DNA from: Phaeocystidibacter luteus
Lineage (GTDB): Bacteria; Bacteroidota; Bacteroidia; Flavobacteriales; Schleiferiaceae
Length of the DNA: 64,000 nt
Direction of reading: 5' to 3'
NCBI RefSeq assembly: GCF_008933115.1
Contig: NZ_WBVO01000001.1
Coordinates: 124,001 to 188,000 of the forward strand
The position numbers and the translations under genes were made by a program. Numbering within the stretch: the stretch's first letter is position 1; every line of letters begins with the position of its first letter. The notes under the pieces are model-generated. The model had not been told where the DNA came from. It saw only the letters and a program-made list of their open reading frames with translations, and made no database searches. This document shows positions 43,563-53,408 of this stretch, piece by piece.

Positions 43563-44985
43563 TCTTCTTCTTCCGTGCCTTGAATAGTTGTGTTAGCCAA
43601 CGAATTGGGCGAAGGTAAGATTCAGCGTCGAGAATAGAAGAGTCGCGTGCCGCTTTTACCGTCAATGTAATTCCAATCGGCAAGAGAATGATGGAAGGAA
43701 GCCAAACCGCTAGCCAGGCGGAGAGATCACCGGCTTCGCCCATTTTTCCAAATATGGTAATGAGCACGTGGTATACGAGGAAGAGGACGATGCTCACCAC
43801 AAAGGGGAGCCCGACACCGCCTTTTCGAATGATTGCACCAAACGGAGCACCAATGAAAAAGAGGATTAAACAACCAATGCTCACCGCGTATTTCTTGTGC
43901 CACTCGAGTAGATGTCGAGCCATATACTTCAAGCGATAATCAAACTCTTCTCGCTGATCCATGTACTGGCTTCGATTGTTCCTAGCAAGTCTTAGTGCAT
44001 TTTCCACAGCTCTTCTCCGCAAGGATACCGGGATGTCTTGCAGGAAGTTAGGACCCCTCGTGGTTGTAAAGGAAGTGTCCACATTTGCTTGAGAGTACCA
44101 GTACTTCTTCGACATGATTTCGGCCATGTCGTTCTGACGTCCCTTGAAGTGAAGGCTGAGTGAATCGTAGGTGACCAGTAGCTGATCGGTATTCAACATC
44201 CTGTAATGTTTCCTCCGGTTTACCTGGTTCATGTCCCCCTGAGAGAGGCTGAGCATGGAAATCCTCAGCGTTGTTTGTTCGAATTCTGATTTGACGTGAA
44301 GCCCGTCGTCTCGATCGTGACGAGCTTGAGGAGTGAGTTCTTCGTACGTTGCGCCGTTGTAGAGCTTGAATTCGAGATAGTTATCATTCTCGATGAGGTT
44401 CATTTCTCCAGACTCGGCGATGATCACTTTGCTGCGACGACGATCGCCACCAGTGAAATCGTAGATGTACACATCGGAAATGCTGTTCTCTTCTTTCGCT
44501 CCAATCTTGATCGCGTATCCTTCGATACCATCATAAAACACGCCAGGCATCAGGTTAAATGCGGGCTTTTGTTTACTGATGTTGATAAGGAGGTTTTCTC
44601 CCTTGAAGTTGGCGACGGGAATGAGGTCGTTCGAGAAGTAATACATCCCTACAGCAATGAAGCACATCAATATGATGAGCGGCCGCATGATCCTGTAAAG
44701 CGAAATGCCGGCAGATCGCATGGCGGCGAGCTCGTAGTGCTCTCCATAACCGCCAAAGGTCATGATAGAGCTTAGTAGAACGGCGATGGGAAGCGCCATG
44801 GGTACAACCTGTGCTGACCAAAAGAAAAGCAGCTCAACGATGTAGTACCACTCGATTCCTCGGCCTACCAAGTAATCGATGTATTTCCACAAGAGCTGCA
44901 TCATCAAGGTGAACACGCTCACTAGGAGGGTGGGGATAAATACCTTGACGAAACTTAAGAGTACGTATCGGTCGAGTCTTTTCAT
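43534..44985 (-). CDS. LptF/LptG-family lipopolysaccharide-export permease
   Basis: 483 residues with about six membrane helices in the LptF/G (YjgP/YjgQ) pattern. The first three are at the N-terminus (VKVFIPTLLVSVFTLMMQLL, MALPIAVLLSSIMTFG with the conserved GEHYELAAMRSAGISL coupling motif, and ILMCFIAVGMYYFS). A large periplasmic beta-jellyroll follows, then three C-terminal helices (IGCLILFFIGAPFGAIIRKGGVGLP). With LptB it extracts LPS toward the Lpt bridge. The jellyroll is longer than in E. coli. It follows lolA by a 4-bp overlap. F versus G cannot be told apart. Confidence 0.9.
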   Translation of the reverse strand: MKRLDRYVLLSFVKVFIPTLLVSVFTLMMQLLWKYIDYLVGRGIEWYYIVELLFFWSAQVVPMALPIAVLLSSIMTFGGYGEHYELAAMRSAGISLYRIMRPLIILMCFIAVGMYYFSNDLIPVANFKGENLLINISKQKPAFNLMPGVFYDGIEGYAIKIGAKEENSISDVYIYDFTGGDRRRSKVIIAESGEMNLIENDNYLEFKLYNGATYEELTPQARHDRDDGLHVKSEFEQTTLRISMLSLSQGDMNQVNRRKHYRMLNTDQLLVTYDSLSLHFKGRQNDMAEIMSKKYWYSQANVDTSFTTTRGPNFLQDIPVSLRRRAVENALRLARNNRSQYMDQREEFDYRLKYMARHLLEWHKKYAVSIGCLILFFIGAPFGAIIRKGGVGLPFVVSIVLFLVYHVLITIFGKMGEAGDLSAWLAVWLPSIILLPIGITLTVKAARDSSILDAESYLRPIRWLTQLFKARKKKNEESSTPLQ

Positions 44986-45644
44986 CGGCGTCGGCGGCGC
45001 GGTTCATTGATGCGCCATCCTTCGTATTTCGAACGGTCGAAGCGAACCTCAGAAGCATCAACTCCCGTGTTCACCTCATAATTATTGATGATGTACTTGG
45101 TGACAACGTCATTCGTGCCATATTCGGTATAGCTGTAAATGCGCTTTGTAGACATATCGATACCGATGACAATGTCGCGGATTTCTTCGCTGCCATTCGG
45201 ACGAACCTTCACGTACTGAATGGTTTTTCCATCAATGGTTTCTTTCCCTGCCATGGCTAGACTAGAGCCGTTTTCGAATCGCGCTAATACGCCGTTCGGG
45301 GTAAAGGCCATGTCTTCATCTTCCAAAACACGAACGGTCACCTCGCGGTCGTCTGGAGCAATCACGTAGGCACGGTTTCCATTCAGCAAGATGGTCTGTC
45401 CGTTTGTTTCAACCTTATAGTTCTCCCCAACAATAGTAACCGTACCCGAGCTTTCGCGTGTCATCTTTGGATTATCGGGATTCTGCGTTGGGATTTCAAT
45501 AATACTGGTGAAGCTGATCTTTTGATCCGTAAAGGACAAGAGGTTCGTTTTGACTTCTTCGAGAAGGGCCTTGGCCTGCTCGTTGGTTTGTGCAAAAGAA
45601 AGCGTGGACAATACCATTGCCGCACTCAAAATAAAATGGCGCAT
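44982..45644 (-). CDS. lolA: LolA-like outer-membrane lipoprotein carrier
   Basis: 220 residues from the ATG at 45644, where a signal peptide starts (MRHFILSAAMVLSTLSFAQ); an ATG at 45668 would place residues inside the ftsK stop and is less likely. The mature part has the LolA-type unclosed barrel (FTDQKISFTSIIEI, GTVTIVGENYKVETNG, IVIGIDMSTKRIYSYTEY) and a basic Arg-rich tail. It would shuttle lipoproteins, or a related lipid cargo, across the periplasm. It lies 4 bp after ftsK and overlaps the LptF/G permease by 4 bp. Confidence 0.85.
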   Translation of the reverse strand: MRHFILSAAMVLSTLSFAQTNEQAKALLEEVKTNLLSFTDQKISFTSIIEIPTQNPDNPKMTRESSGTVTIVGENYKVETNGQTILLNGNRAYVIAPDDREVTVRVLEDEDMAFTPNGVLARFENGSSLAMAGKETIDGKTIQYVKVRPNGSEEIRDIVIGIDMSTKRIYSYTEYGTNDVVTKYIINNYEVNTGVDASEVRFDRSKYEGWRINEPRRRRR

Positions 45645-45648
45645 AATC

Positions 45649-48123
45649 TTAGGATTCAATGTCTGCACTACCCGGGTTCAATTTCTGTTCCAAAGATACT
45701 TCATCTGGCACAAGAACTTGTCGTGCCTTCGAACCTTCAAACGGACCAATGATTCCGGCTGCCTCGAGTTGGTCAACAATTCTACCCGCACGGTTGTAGC
45801 CCAACTTGAGTTTGCGCTGGAGTAGGGAAGCAGAACCTTGCTGATGGATTACCACAATTCTGGCAGCATCTTCGAATAGCGCGTCGCGGTCTTCATCTGC
45901 CAAAGCGCCACCGCCGCCTGACGATTCTTCACCGACGTATTCTGGTAGTAGATACGCCTCGGGATAGGCCTGTTGATTTCCGATGTACTCTGTGATTTCA
46001 TCTACTTCCGGTGTATCGAGGAATGCGCACTGAAGTCGAATGAGCTCATTACCTGGTGAAAAGAGCATATCCCCTTTACCAATGAGTTGGTCAGCACCGC
46101 CAGCATCTAGAATGGTACGAGAATCAATCTTAGACGTCACACGGAAGGCGATACGCGCTGGGAAGTTTGCTTTGATGATACCGGTGATTACGTTCACAGA
46201 TGGACGCTGAGTGGCGATAATCAAGTGAATACCGATAGCACGTGCGAGCTGAGCTAGACGCGCGATAGGGGTTTCTACCTCCTTACCGGCGGTCATGATC
46301 AAGTCCGCAAACTCATCAATCACCAAAACGATGTACGGTAAATAGCGGTGACCTTCTTCTGGGTTGAGCTTTCGGTTGATGAACTTCGCGTTGTATTCTT
46401 TGATGTTTCGAACCATTGCAGACTTGAGCAGTTCGTAACGGTTGTCCATCTCAATACACAGCGAGTTGAGCGTATTGATCACCTTACTGGTGTCTGTAAT
46501 GATGGCGTCCTCAGTATCTGGCAATTTGGCGAGATAGTGACGCTCAATCTTGTTGTACAGCGTGAGTTCCACCTTCTTAGGATCCACAAGTACAAACTTC
46601 ACTTGTGCTGGGTGCTTCTTGTAGAGGATACTCGCAAGGATGGCGTTCAATCCAACGGATTTACCTTGACCTGTTGCACCGGCCATGAGGAGGTGAGGCA
46701 TCTTTGCGAGGTCGGCTACAAGTGTTTCATTGCTGATGGTTTTGCCCAGTGCTACAGGAAGATCGAACTTGGTGTTTTGGAACTTCTCTGAAGTAAGCAC
46801 GGCGCGCATGGATACGACGCTTGCATTCTTGTTTGGCACTTCGATACCAATTGTGCCTCGACCCGGAATTGGCGCGATAATACGGATGCCGAGAGCGGCC
46901 AAACTCAACGCAATATCATCTTCCAAGTTCTTAATCTTGGAGATGCGTACACCCGCTTCCGGAATGATTTCATAAAGCGTGACGGTTGGTCCGATGGTCG
47001 CCTTAATCTTCTCAATTCCAATTTTATAGTTCTGAAGCGTGTTGACGATGTTATTCTTGTTCGCTTCGAGTTCTTCTTGATCAATCGTGATGTTTCCATC
47101 GCCATGTTCAACCAGCAAGTCGAGAGGTGGAAGTTTGAAACGAGATAGGTCGAGCTTAGGGTCGTATTCACCAAACTCTTTCACCTTCTTGTTCACTTCC
47201 TTCTCTGAAAGTGATTCTTCCTCCACGGCGGCTTCTACGTCCATCTCTGGACCTTCGCTCGAAGTTGGCTCCGGCTTTGGCTCGGGCTCCGTATTACTGG
47301 CTTCGACCTCTACTTCTGCTTCTGGCTGAGGCGTTTTAATCTCTAATTCCGACTTGAGTTGTGGTTCTTCAACCGTTTCTTCTTCCGTCTCTTCGTTCTG
47401 ATCAAAATCAACTTCTGGCGCTACTTCGTCTTCCACAGCAGGAGTAGGAGTAGGGACGGTTGTTTCTGCGATAGGTTCTGTTTTTGGTCGAGATAACTTT
47501 TGAAGAATGGCCTTCGCCCCAGCGGCTAGGCTGTCGGGAGTCACCTTCATTACCAAAACGAGCCATGCGATGAGTGTAAACACGAAAAGCAGTCCGAGGC
47601 CTAGCATACCCATCCAGGAACGAAGGAAGGTAGCAACGTAATAACCGACACCTCCTGAGAGGACTGTATGTTCAACCCCAGCTAAAAACGCGGTAAACGC
47701 CGAGAGCCAAAGGGAGAGGAATACGGTTACTCGGAAAATTTTGAGTAGGGGGTAAGGACTGAACTTGAAGCTGACTTTAAGCCCGATGGCGCCCAAGAAA
47801 ATGGGAATTGCGAAGGCGGCAATTCCGAACCACTTGAAAACGAAGACTTGTCCGAGCGCCGCACCTAATTTGCTGAGAATGTTGCTTACCTCGTACTCAG
47901 GATTACCCATCAACTCCCAGAAAGACTGTTGGAATTGACTTTGATCGGCGTCCCATGAGAATAGGAACGAGATGAAGGCGATGGTCATGAAAGCCGCGAT
48001 GAAAATCAGGGCTAGACCTACAACAACGTGTACGCTTCTATCTTTCGCAGCCTCTTTCCAGCCCTCGAAAAGAGGAGTCTTGGGTTTGCTGGTCTTCTTT
48101 GTTTGCTTCTTGGTTTTGGCCAT
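45649..48123 (-). CDS. ftsK: DNA translocase FtsK
   Basis: 824 residues from the ATG at 48123, supported by a TACCTTTG promoter 20 bp upstream; the frame stays open to 48291 but the extra 56 residues have no FtsK features. Four N-terminal membrane helices (about 30-230), an acidic Glu/Pro-rich linker (about 240-330), then the motor: Walker A GATGQGKS near 480, Walker B IVLVIDEFADLI, the alpha and beta domains and a C-terminal gamma winged-helix (IHQQGSASLLQRKLKLGYNRA) that reads KOPS-type sequences. It pumps chromosomes away from the division septum. It heads a six-gene leftward operon. Confidence 0.95.
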   Translation of the reverse strand: MAKTKKQTKKTSKPKTPLFEGWKEAAKDRSVHVVVGLALIFIAAFMTIAFISFLFSWDADQSQFQQSFWELMGNPEYEVSNILSKLGAALGQVFVFKWFGIAAFAIPIFLGAIGLKVSFKFSPYPLLKIFRVTVFLSLWLSAFTAFLAGVEHTVLSGGVGYYVATFLRSWMGMLGLGLLFVFTLIAWLVLVMKVTPDSLAAGAKAILQKLSRPKTEPIAETTVPTPTPAVEDEVAPEVDFDQNEETEEETVEEPQLKSELEIKTPQPEAEVEVEASNTEPEPKPEPTSSEGPEMDVEAAVEEESLSEKEVNKKVKEFGEYDPKLDLSRFKLPPLDLLVEHGDGNITIDQEELEANKNNIVNTLQNYKIGIEKIKATIGPTVTLYEIIPEAGVRISKIKNLEDDIALSLAALGIRIIAPIPGRGTIGIEVPNKNASVVSMRAVLTSEKFQNTKFDLPVALGKTISNETLVADLAKMPHLLMAGATGQGKSVGLNAILASILYKKHPAQVKFVLVDPKKVELTLYNKIERHYLAKLPDTEDAIITDTSKVINTLNSLCIEMDNRYELLKSAMVRNIKEYNAKFINRKLNPEEGHRYLPYIVLVIDEFADLIMTAGKEVETPIARLAQLARAIGIHLIIATQRPSVNVITGIIKANFPARIAFRVTSKIDSRTILDAGGADQLIGKGDMLFSPGNELIRLQCAFLDTPEVDEITEYIGNQQAYPEAYLLPEYVGEESSGGGGALADEDRDALFEDAARIVVIHQQGSASLLQRKLKLGYNRAGRIVDQLEAAGIIGPFEGSKARQVLVPDEVSLEQKLNPGSADIES

Positions 48124-48143
48124 AATGGATGTTCGGAACGCAT

Positions 48144-48151
48144 CAAAGGTA
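48144..48151 (-). promoter_or_regulatory. TAnnTTTG -7 element of the ftsK operon
   Basis: TACCTTTG on the minus strand, 20 bp before the ATG at 48123; exact consensus. Confidence 0.65.
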
Positions 48152-48294
48152 AAATAATTGCGGTCTGAAGAACGGTGGGTTGAGATGGGTTTTGCACAAT
48201 GGGATGTAGATAGAATATTAGACTTGAAATCGCAATCTGTGAACAGTACTTTGACTATCTTGCTGCTGCATTCCACTCTCAACCCTCTCAAATA

Positions 48295-49089
48295 ATGCGT
48301 CTACATTCCTATGTCCTCTTTCTCTTACTAAGTATGTGCGTTCTCCATGCTTGTCGAGATGAAACATGCTATAATCCCGCCGACCCAGCGTGTGAAAACT
48401 ATGATCCTTGTTATAATGTTAGCAGTCCTTCCGCTGAATTTACTGCTTCAGATAGAGTTTTCACCAGGCCTAGCTTCGCTGAGTTCATAGAAGTTGATAG
48501 TGTGCTAATCGGTACACTGGTTCAGTTTTCGGCAGTAGATCAAAGTGAAGATGTTATACACACATGGTACGTTGGAGCAGATACCTTAGAAGGGGAATCA
48601 ATACTGAGGAGCTTCCCTTATCCACAGATTCAACGTCCTCTAACTTTTACTGTTACACATGTCATTGAATTTCCAGAAGATGAGACTTGTTATCCAGGTG
48701 TAACCTCTGATACTGTAACTCATGCTTTCTATGTGATTGAGTACTATGAAGAAACAAAGGTCTTGAATCAATGGATGCGTCTCGCTCAAGAGTCCAGCAC
48801 AGATTCTATAGATTTCATTTTCCGATACTTACTGGATGATGGTTCATTAGCGCCATATGGATATACAGGTAGTAAGTCTGTAGATCTGTATTTAATCAAT
48901 TTCTTTTCGTCGGGTGATACTACAATTATTCCAAGGGGAGAAGTGGGTGTAATTGATCATAGCTTGTTTTTTCGGAATTCGATAGGTGGGCTTGACGGCG
49001 ATTTGTTGATTGAGGAAAGTGATAGAATTTCCTTCAATTATTCTACCAATCAAGGAGCTGTTAGTTTGAGAGGAAGACTGATAAATTGA
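48295..49089 (+). CDS. Hypothetical lipoprotein
   Basis: 264 residues with a lipoprotein signal peptide (hydrophobic run ending VLHAC, lipidated Cys20). I do not recognise the rest. It is Cys-rich just after the lipobox (DETCYNPADPACENYDPCYN). It then looks beta-rich with a PKD-like tone (TLVQFSAVDQSEDVIHTWYVGAD, FTVTHVIEFPEDETCYPG) suggesting an Ig-type fold. The DNA is visibly richer in A+T than the flanking ftsK and arginase genes. It is alone, divergent from ftsK; a TACTTTG at 48247-48253 may be its promoter. A surface lipoprotein is plausible. Confidence 0.7.
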   Translation: MRLHSYVLFLLLSMCVLHACRDETCYNPADPACENYDPCYNVSSPSAEFTASDRVFTRPSFAEFIEVDSVLIGTLVQFSAVDQSEDVIHTWYVGADTLEGESILRSFPYPQIQRPLTFTVTHVIEFPEDETCYPGVTSDTVTHAFYVIEYYEETKVLNQWMRLAQESSTDSIDFIFRYLLDDGSLAPYGYTGSKSVDLYLINFFSSGDTTIIPRGEVGVIDHSLFFRNSIGGLDGDLLIEESDRISFNYSTNQGAVSLRGRLIN

Positions 49090-49166
49090 AATACGGATAG
49101 TTACATATTTAGTTTTCACACTGGTTGAATCAATTCAATTGCCTTTCCCCAGTCTCGCATAATACC

Positions 49167-49174
49167 TACTTTTG
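49167..49174 (+). promoter_or_regulatory. TAnnTTTG -7 element of the arginase-family gene
   Basis: TACTTTTG, exact consensus, 44 bp before the ATG at 49219. Confidence 0.6.
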
Positions 49175-49218
49175 CGCCACTAACTACGGCATCCAATTTT
49201 GCCGACAAAGAAGGCTCT

Positions 49219-50157
49219 ATGATTCAATTGATTAACGCTCCATCTGAGCTCGGCGCAGGAACACGCGGCGCAAGCTTGGGATATAAGGCGATCAAAACGG
49301 CGTCACTTCATGTGGACCCAACGTTCTTTAAGCGATATGAACCGATTGATGTCGAAACGGCCAACAACCTGCTCTTCGAACATGTAGATAATCCCTATGG
49401 CAAGCGAATCAAAGGGGTTGTAAAGATGTACCGCAGAATTGCAGCTCAGGTTGCAGAAACCATGGACGATCAAGATTTCCCACTGGTTATTTCAGGCGAC
49501 CATTCCAACGCAGGTGGAACGATTGCCGGTGTTGCTCAAGCTAATCCGGGTAAGAGACTTGGAGTGGTTTGGATTGATGCACATAGCGATCTTCACTCTC
49601 CATATACCTCTCCTTCTGGCAACGTTCACGGTATGCCACTAGCCACAGCCATTGCGGAAGACAATAAGGAGTCTGCCATCAACGATGTGCGTGGTACAGC
49701 GCTGCGCAGCTGGGATCAAATGAAAGGATCTCGACAGCGAGTGAAGCCAGAAGATATCGTGTTCATCGCACTTCGCAGTTCAGAAGAGCCTGAGGTTCAC
49801 CTCATCAATAAATACAACATGGCCGTTCACCGAACTGAAGATGTTCGTGAGAAAGGAGTGAAGGCTATTTATGAAGCATCCCTCGAGCGATTGAAGGATT
49901 GCGATATCATCTATGTGACTTTCGATGTAGATAGTATGGATCCAGAAGTTTCCATCGGCACAGGTACTCCAGTTCCCGGAGGGCTTACCGAAGCTGAAGC
50001 GACAGAGTTCTTGCAACTTTATGCTGCCAATGAAAAGGTCGCATGTATGGAGTTCACAGAGGTGAATCCGCTTTTAGATGATAAAGGGAATGCCATGGGT
50101 GAAGCTGCTTTCCGTTGCCTTAAAGCCACCGTGGAAGCATTAGAAAAGAGAAAGTAA
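49219..50157 (+). CDS. Arginase / ureohydrolase-family enzyme
   Basis: 312 residues with the binuclear manganese motifs SGDHS, WIDAHSDLHS (the usual DAHAD) and FDVDSMDPEVS (DxDxxDP), plus GTPVPGGLTEAEA and EFTEVNP. The region after DAHSD (PYTSPSGNVHGMPLA) matches arginases, which have N-HGMPL here. Agmatinases and formiminoglutamases share the fold, so arginase is preferred but not certain. It would split arginine into ornithine and urea. argS begins 21 bp downstream, so both could be transcribed together, with arginine as the shared substrate. Confidence 0.85.
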   Translation: MIQLINAPSELGAGTRGASLGYKAIKTASLHVDPTFFKRYEPIDVETANNLLFEHVDNPYGKRIKGVVKMYRRIAAQVAETMDDQDFPLVISGDHSNAGGTIAGVAQANPGKRLGVVWIDAHSDLHSPYTSPSGNVHGMPLATAIAEDNKESAINDVRGTALRSWDQMKGSRQRVKPEDIVFIALRSSEEPEVHLINKYNMAVHRTEDVREKGVKAIYEASLERLKDCDIIYVTFDVDSMDPEVSIGTGTPVPGGLTEAEATEFLQLYAANEKVACMEFTEVNPLLDDKGNAMGEAAFRCLKATVEALEKRK

Positions 50158-50178
50158 ACATCGATCAATCGATATTCA

Positions 50179-51957
50179 ATGAGCGATATTCGTCAAAAAG
50201 TAGCCTCAGAAGTACAAGCCGTTCTCAAAGAGCTGTACGACCTTGATGTACCACAAATTGATCTCCAAGAAACCCGCAAGGAATTCGAAGGAGACGTTAC
50301 CCTCGTGGTGTTCCCATACCTTCGCGCTAGTAGAAAAAAACCGGAGGATACCGCAGCTGAAATCGGTTCTGCACTACAGGCTCGCATGAGTGAGGTAGCA
50401 GGATTCAACGTGGTAAAAGGCTTCTTGAATATCGTTATTGGCGAAGCACAGTGGTCAGCCACCTTTAGGCAAATTGCTGAACATGAGGCTTGGGGATTCA
50501 CCCAGCCAGATCCTAACGCACCGGCCGCAATGGTAGAGTATTCCTCGCCAAATACGAACAAGCCGTTGCACCTCGGACATGTTAGAAACATACTTCTTGG
50601 CACGTCCGTATCGAGAATCTTGAAGGCAAGCGGTCGCAATGTGGTGAACGTTCAGATTGTGAACGACCGCGGAATCCATATTTGCAAAAGCATGCTCGCT
50701 TGGCAGAAGTTTGGCGAAGGTGAAACGCCTGAGTCAACTGGAATGAAAGGCGATAAGCTTGTTGGTAAGTATTATGTTGAGTTCGACAAACGCTACCGCG
50801 CTCAACAAAAAGAATTGGTGGAATCTGGCATGGACGCCAAAGAGGCAGAAGCCAAAGCCCCACTCATGATTGAAGCCCAAGAAATGCTTCAAAAATGGGA
50901 AGCTGGCGACGATGAAGTTGTGAAGCTCTGGAAGACAATGAACCAATGGGTGTACGATGGCTTTGATGAAACCTACGAACGCCTTGGTGCCCACTTCGAT
51001 AAAAACTACTACGAAAGCGAGACCTACATTTTAGGTAAGGCCGACGTTGAGCGCGGGCTGGAAAGCAGTGTGTTCTATCGCCGCGAAGACGGTTCTGTGT
51101 GGATTGATTTGACCGACGAAGGTCTAGATGAAAAGCTCGTGCTGAGAAAAGACGGTACGAGTGTTTACATAACGCAAGACATCGGTACAGCTATTCAGCG
51201 TTTTGCCGATTTCAATATTGATAGTCTAACCTATGTAGTTGGAAACGAGCAAGATTACCACTTCAAGGTACTCTTCTTAATTCTCGGGAAACTCGGTTAC
51301 GAATGGGCCGAAAAGCTCTATCACTTGTCGTACGGGATGGTGGACCTTCCTTCTGGAAAAATGAAGTCGCGTGAGGGGACCGTTGTAGATGCTGACGACC
51401 TCATGAATGAAATGATTTCAACCTCGCAAGACATTGCTCAGGAGCTCGGCAAGGTTGATGGGCTTGATGAGGCGGAGCAAGCGGAATTGTACCGCAAGAT
51501 TGGACTAGGTGCCCTCAAGTACTTCATTTTACGTGTTGATGCAAAGCGTCGCATGATGTTCAATCCGGAAGAGTCTATCGACTTTGCCGGAAACACCGGA
51601 CCATTCATTCAATACACCTACGCAAGAATTCAGTCGCTTAAGCGAAAGGCGAAAGACTTGCCCGCAGTTGATTACGATGCCTACGAATTGGACGATAGGG
51701 AGCGCGAGTTGATCAAATCGATGAGTCAGTTTCCGAAGACTATACAGCAGGCAGCTGATGAGCTAAGTCCTTCAATTGTTGCGGCTTACGTTTACGACTT
51801 GACCAAACAGTTCAATGGCTTCTATCAAAATACCAGCATCTTGAATGCGGAAACTCCGGAGCAAGCTTCCTTCCGTTTGAAGATGGCGGACACGGTAGGA
51901 GGTATCATTGAAAGAGGTCTTGGTGTGCTTGGTATCGAGGTTCCAGAGCGCATGTAA
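50179..51957 (+). CDS. argS: Arginyl-tRNA synthetase
   Basis: 592 residues, class I. The N-terminal additional domain (tRNA D-loop recognition), HIGH-type signature PLHLGH (131-134), NDRGIHICKSM, QDIGTAIQRF, YVVGNEQDYHFKVLF, a KMSKS-type loop KMKSREGT at 394-401, and an all-helical anticodon domain with DALR features (FILRVDAKRRMMF) are in place. It charges tRNA-Arg. Length is typical. It follows the arginase-family gene by 21 bp. Confidence 0.95.
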   Translation: MSDIRQKVASEVQAVLKELYDLDVPQIDLQETRKEFEGDVTLVVFPYLRASRKKPEDTAAEIGSALQARMSEVAGFNVVKGFLNIVIGEAQWSATFRQIAEHEAWGFTQPDPNAPAAMVEYSSPNTNKPLHLGHVRNILLGTSVSRILKASGRNVVNVQIVNDRGIHICKSMLAWQKFGEGETPESTGMKGDKLVGKYYVEFDKRYRAQQKELVESGMDAKEAEAKAPLMIEAQEMLQKWEAGDDEVVKLWKTMNQWVYDGFDETYERLGAHFDKNYYESETYILGKADVERGLESSVFYRREDGSVWIDLTDEGLDEKLVLRKDGTSVYITQDIGTAIQRFADFNIDSLTYVVGNEQDYHFKVLFLILGKLGYEWAEKLYHLSYGMVDLPSGKMKSREGTVVDADDLMNEMISTSQDIAQELGKVDGLDEAEQAELYRKIGLGALKYFILRVDAKRRMMFNPEESIDFAGNTGPFIQYTYARIQSLKRKAKDLPAVDYDAYELDDRERELIKSMSQFPKTIQQAADELSPSIVAAYVYDLTKQFNGFYQNTSILNAETPEQASFRLKMADTVGGIIERGLGVLGIEVPERM

Positions 51958-52032
51958 TTATATCGGTTTTTGGTAGGATTTTGCGGAGAGTAGGAGGTTT
52001 AAAATCGACTTCTCTCTGTGCTCGTCATTCCT

Positions 52033-52040
52033 TACCTTTG
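52033..52040 (+). promoter_or_regulatory. TAnnTTTG -7 element of ffh
   Basis: TACCTTTG, exact consensus, 25 bp before the ATG at 52066. It lies inside an upstream GTG-started extension (52018), ruling that start out. Confidence 0.65.
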
Positions 52041-52065
52041 CCGTTCATTCTGCAAAGCCAATTTT

Positions 52066-53397
52066 ATGTTTGAGAGTCTTAGCGATCGCTTAGATAGTGC
52101 CTTTCACATTCTGAAGGGCAGAAACAAGATTACAGAAATCAACATTGCCGAGTCGGTAAAAGAGATCCGCCGTGCCTTGGTGGACGCCGATGTGAGCTAC
52201 AAAATTGCCAAGCAGTTTACCGATACGGTAAAGGAAAAGGCACTCGGTTCTGACGTACTCGTGAGCCTCAAGCCTGGTCAGCTTATGACCAAAATCGTTC
52301 GCGATGAGATGGCTAGTCTCATGGGCGGCGAGGCTGCCGATTTCAAAATCGAAGGAAAGCCAGCGGTAGTCTTGATGTCGGGATTGCAAGGTTCTGGTAA
52401 AACGACCTTCTCAGCGAAACTCGCGAACTATCTCAAAACAAAGAAAACACGTAAGCCTTTGCTCGTTGCGTGTGACGTTTATCGTCCGGCTGCGATTGAC
52501 CAGCTTCACGTACTTGGTGAGCAGATTGGCGTAGATGTTTTCTCCAACAAAGAGAGCAAAGATCCGGTAGAGATATCTAAAGCAGCCATTGCACACGCAA
52601 AGGCAAACGGACATAACCTCGTAATCATCGATACCGCGGGTCGCTTGGCGATTGACGAAGAGATGATGCGCGAGATCAAGGCAGTCCATACCGCAGTTGA
52701 GCCGAATGAGACCCTTTTCGTAGTCGATTCGATGACTGGTCAGGATGCCGTGAACACCGCCAAGGCGTTCAACGATGTGTTGGACTACGACGGTGTGATT
52801 CTAACGAAACTAGACGGTGATACACGTGGTGGTGCTGCACTTACCATCAAAGCCGTTGTAGATAAGCCTATCAAATTTGTTGGTACAGGTGAGAAGATGG
52901 ATGCGCTCGACGTTTTCCATCCGAGCCGTATGGCCGACAGAATCTTGGGCATGGGTGATGTCGTTTCCTTGGTTGAACGCGCTCAAGAGCAGTTCGATGA
53001 AGAGAAGGCACGCGACATGCAGAAGAAAATCGCGAAGAACCAGTTTGGCTTCGACGATTTCTTGGATCAGATTCAGCAGATCAAGAAGATGGGTAACATG
53101 AAGGATTTGATGGGCATGATTCCGGGTATGGGCAAGATGATGCGCAACATCGATATCGACGATGATGCCTTCAAGCACATCGAAGCGATGATTCATTCTA
53201 TGACACCGGAAGAGCGCACGAATCCAAGCGTAATCAATGGTTCTCGAAGAAAGCGCATTGCTCGTGGAGCGGGACGCGACATCACGGAAGTAAACAAGCT
53301 TCTCAAGCAATTTGCCGATATGAGCAAAATGATGAAGATGATGCAGAGCCAAGGTGGTAAGCGTAACATGATGAACATGATGCGCGGAATGCGCTAA
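52066..53397 (+). CDS. ffh: Signal recognition particle protein (SRP54 GTPase)
   Basis: 443 residues from the ATG at 52066, beginning MFESLSDRLD as in other Ffh proteins. N domain, then GTPase domain with P-loop GLQGSGKT (106-113), DTAGRL, TKLDGDTRGGA and GTGEKMDALDVFHP, then the Met-rich M domain (MKDLMGMIPGMGKMMR, RKRIARGAGRDITEV, KMMKMMQSQGG) that binds signal sequences and 4.5S RNA. It targets membrane proteins with FtsY. folD follows after 11 bp with an AGGA ribosome site. Confidence 0.96.
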   Translation: MFESLSDRLDSAFHILKGRNKITEINIAESVKEIRRALVDADVSYKIAKQFTDTVKEKALGSDVLVSLKPGQLMTKIVRDEMASLMGGEAADFKIEGKPAVVLMSGLQGSGKTTFSAKLANYLKTKKTRKPLLVACDVYRPAAIDQLHVLGEQIGVDVFSNKESKDPVEISKAAIAHAKANGHNLVIIDTAGRLAIDEEMMREIKAVHTAVEPNETLFVVDSMTGQDAVNTAKAFNDVLDYDGVILTKLDGDTRGGAALTIKAVVDKPIKFVGTGEKMDALDVFHPSRMADRILGMGDVVSLVERAQEQFDEEKARDMQKKIAKNQFGFDDFLDQIQQIKKMGNMKDLMGMIPGMGKMMRNIDIDDDAFKHIEAMIHSMTPEERTNPSVINGSRRKRIARGAGRDITEVNKLLKQFADMSKMMKMMQSQGGKRNMMNMMRGMR

Positions 53398-53408
53398 ACG
53401 ACTAGGAT

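Noticed and set aside
45522-45825. Plus-strand frames over the ftsK/lolA junction
   Set aside because: They are antisense to the well-supported leftward operon and show no initiation signal.
48124-48291. Longer FtsK starting at 48291
   Set aside because: A promoter element (TACCTTTG) lies between the two starts, and the added residues have no membrane or FtsK features.
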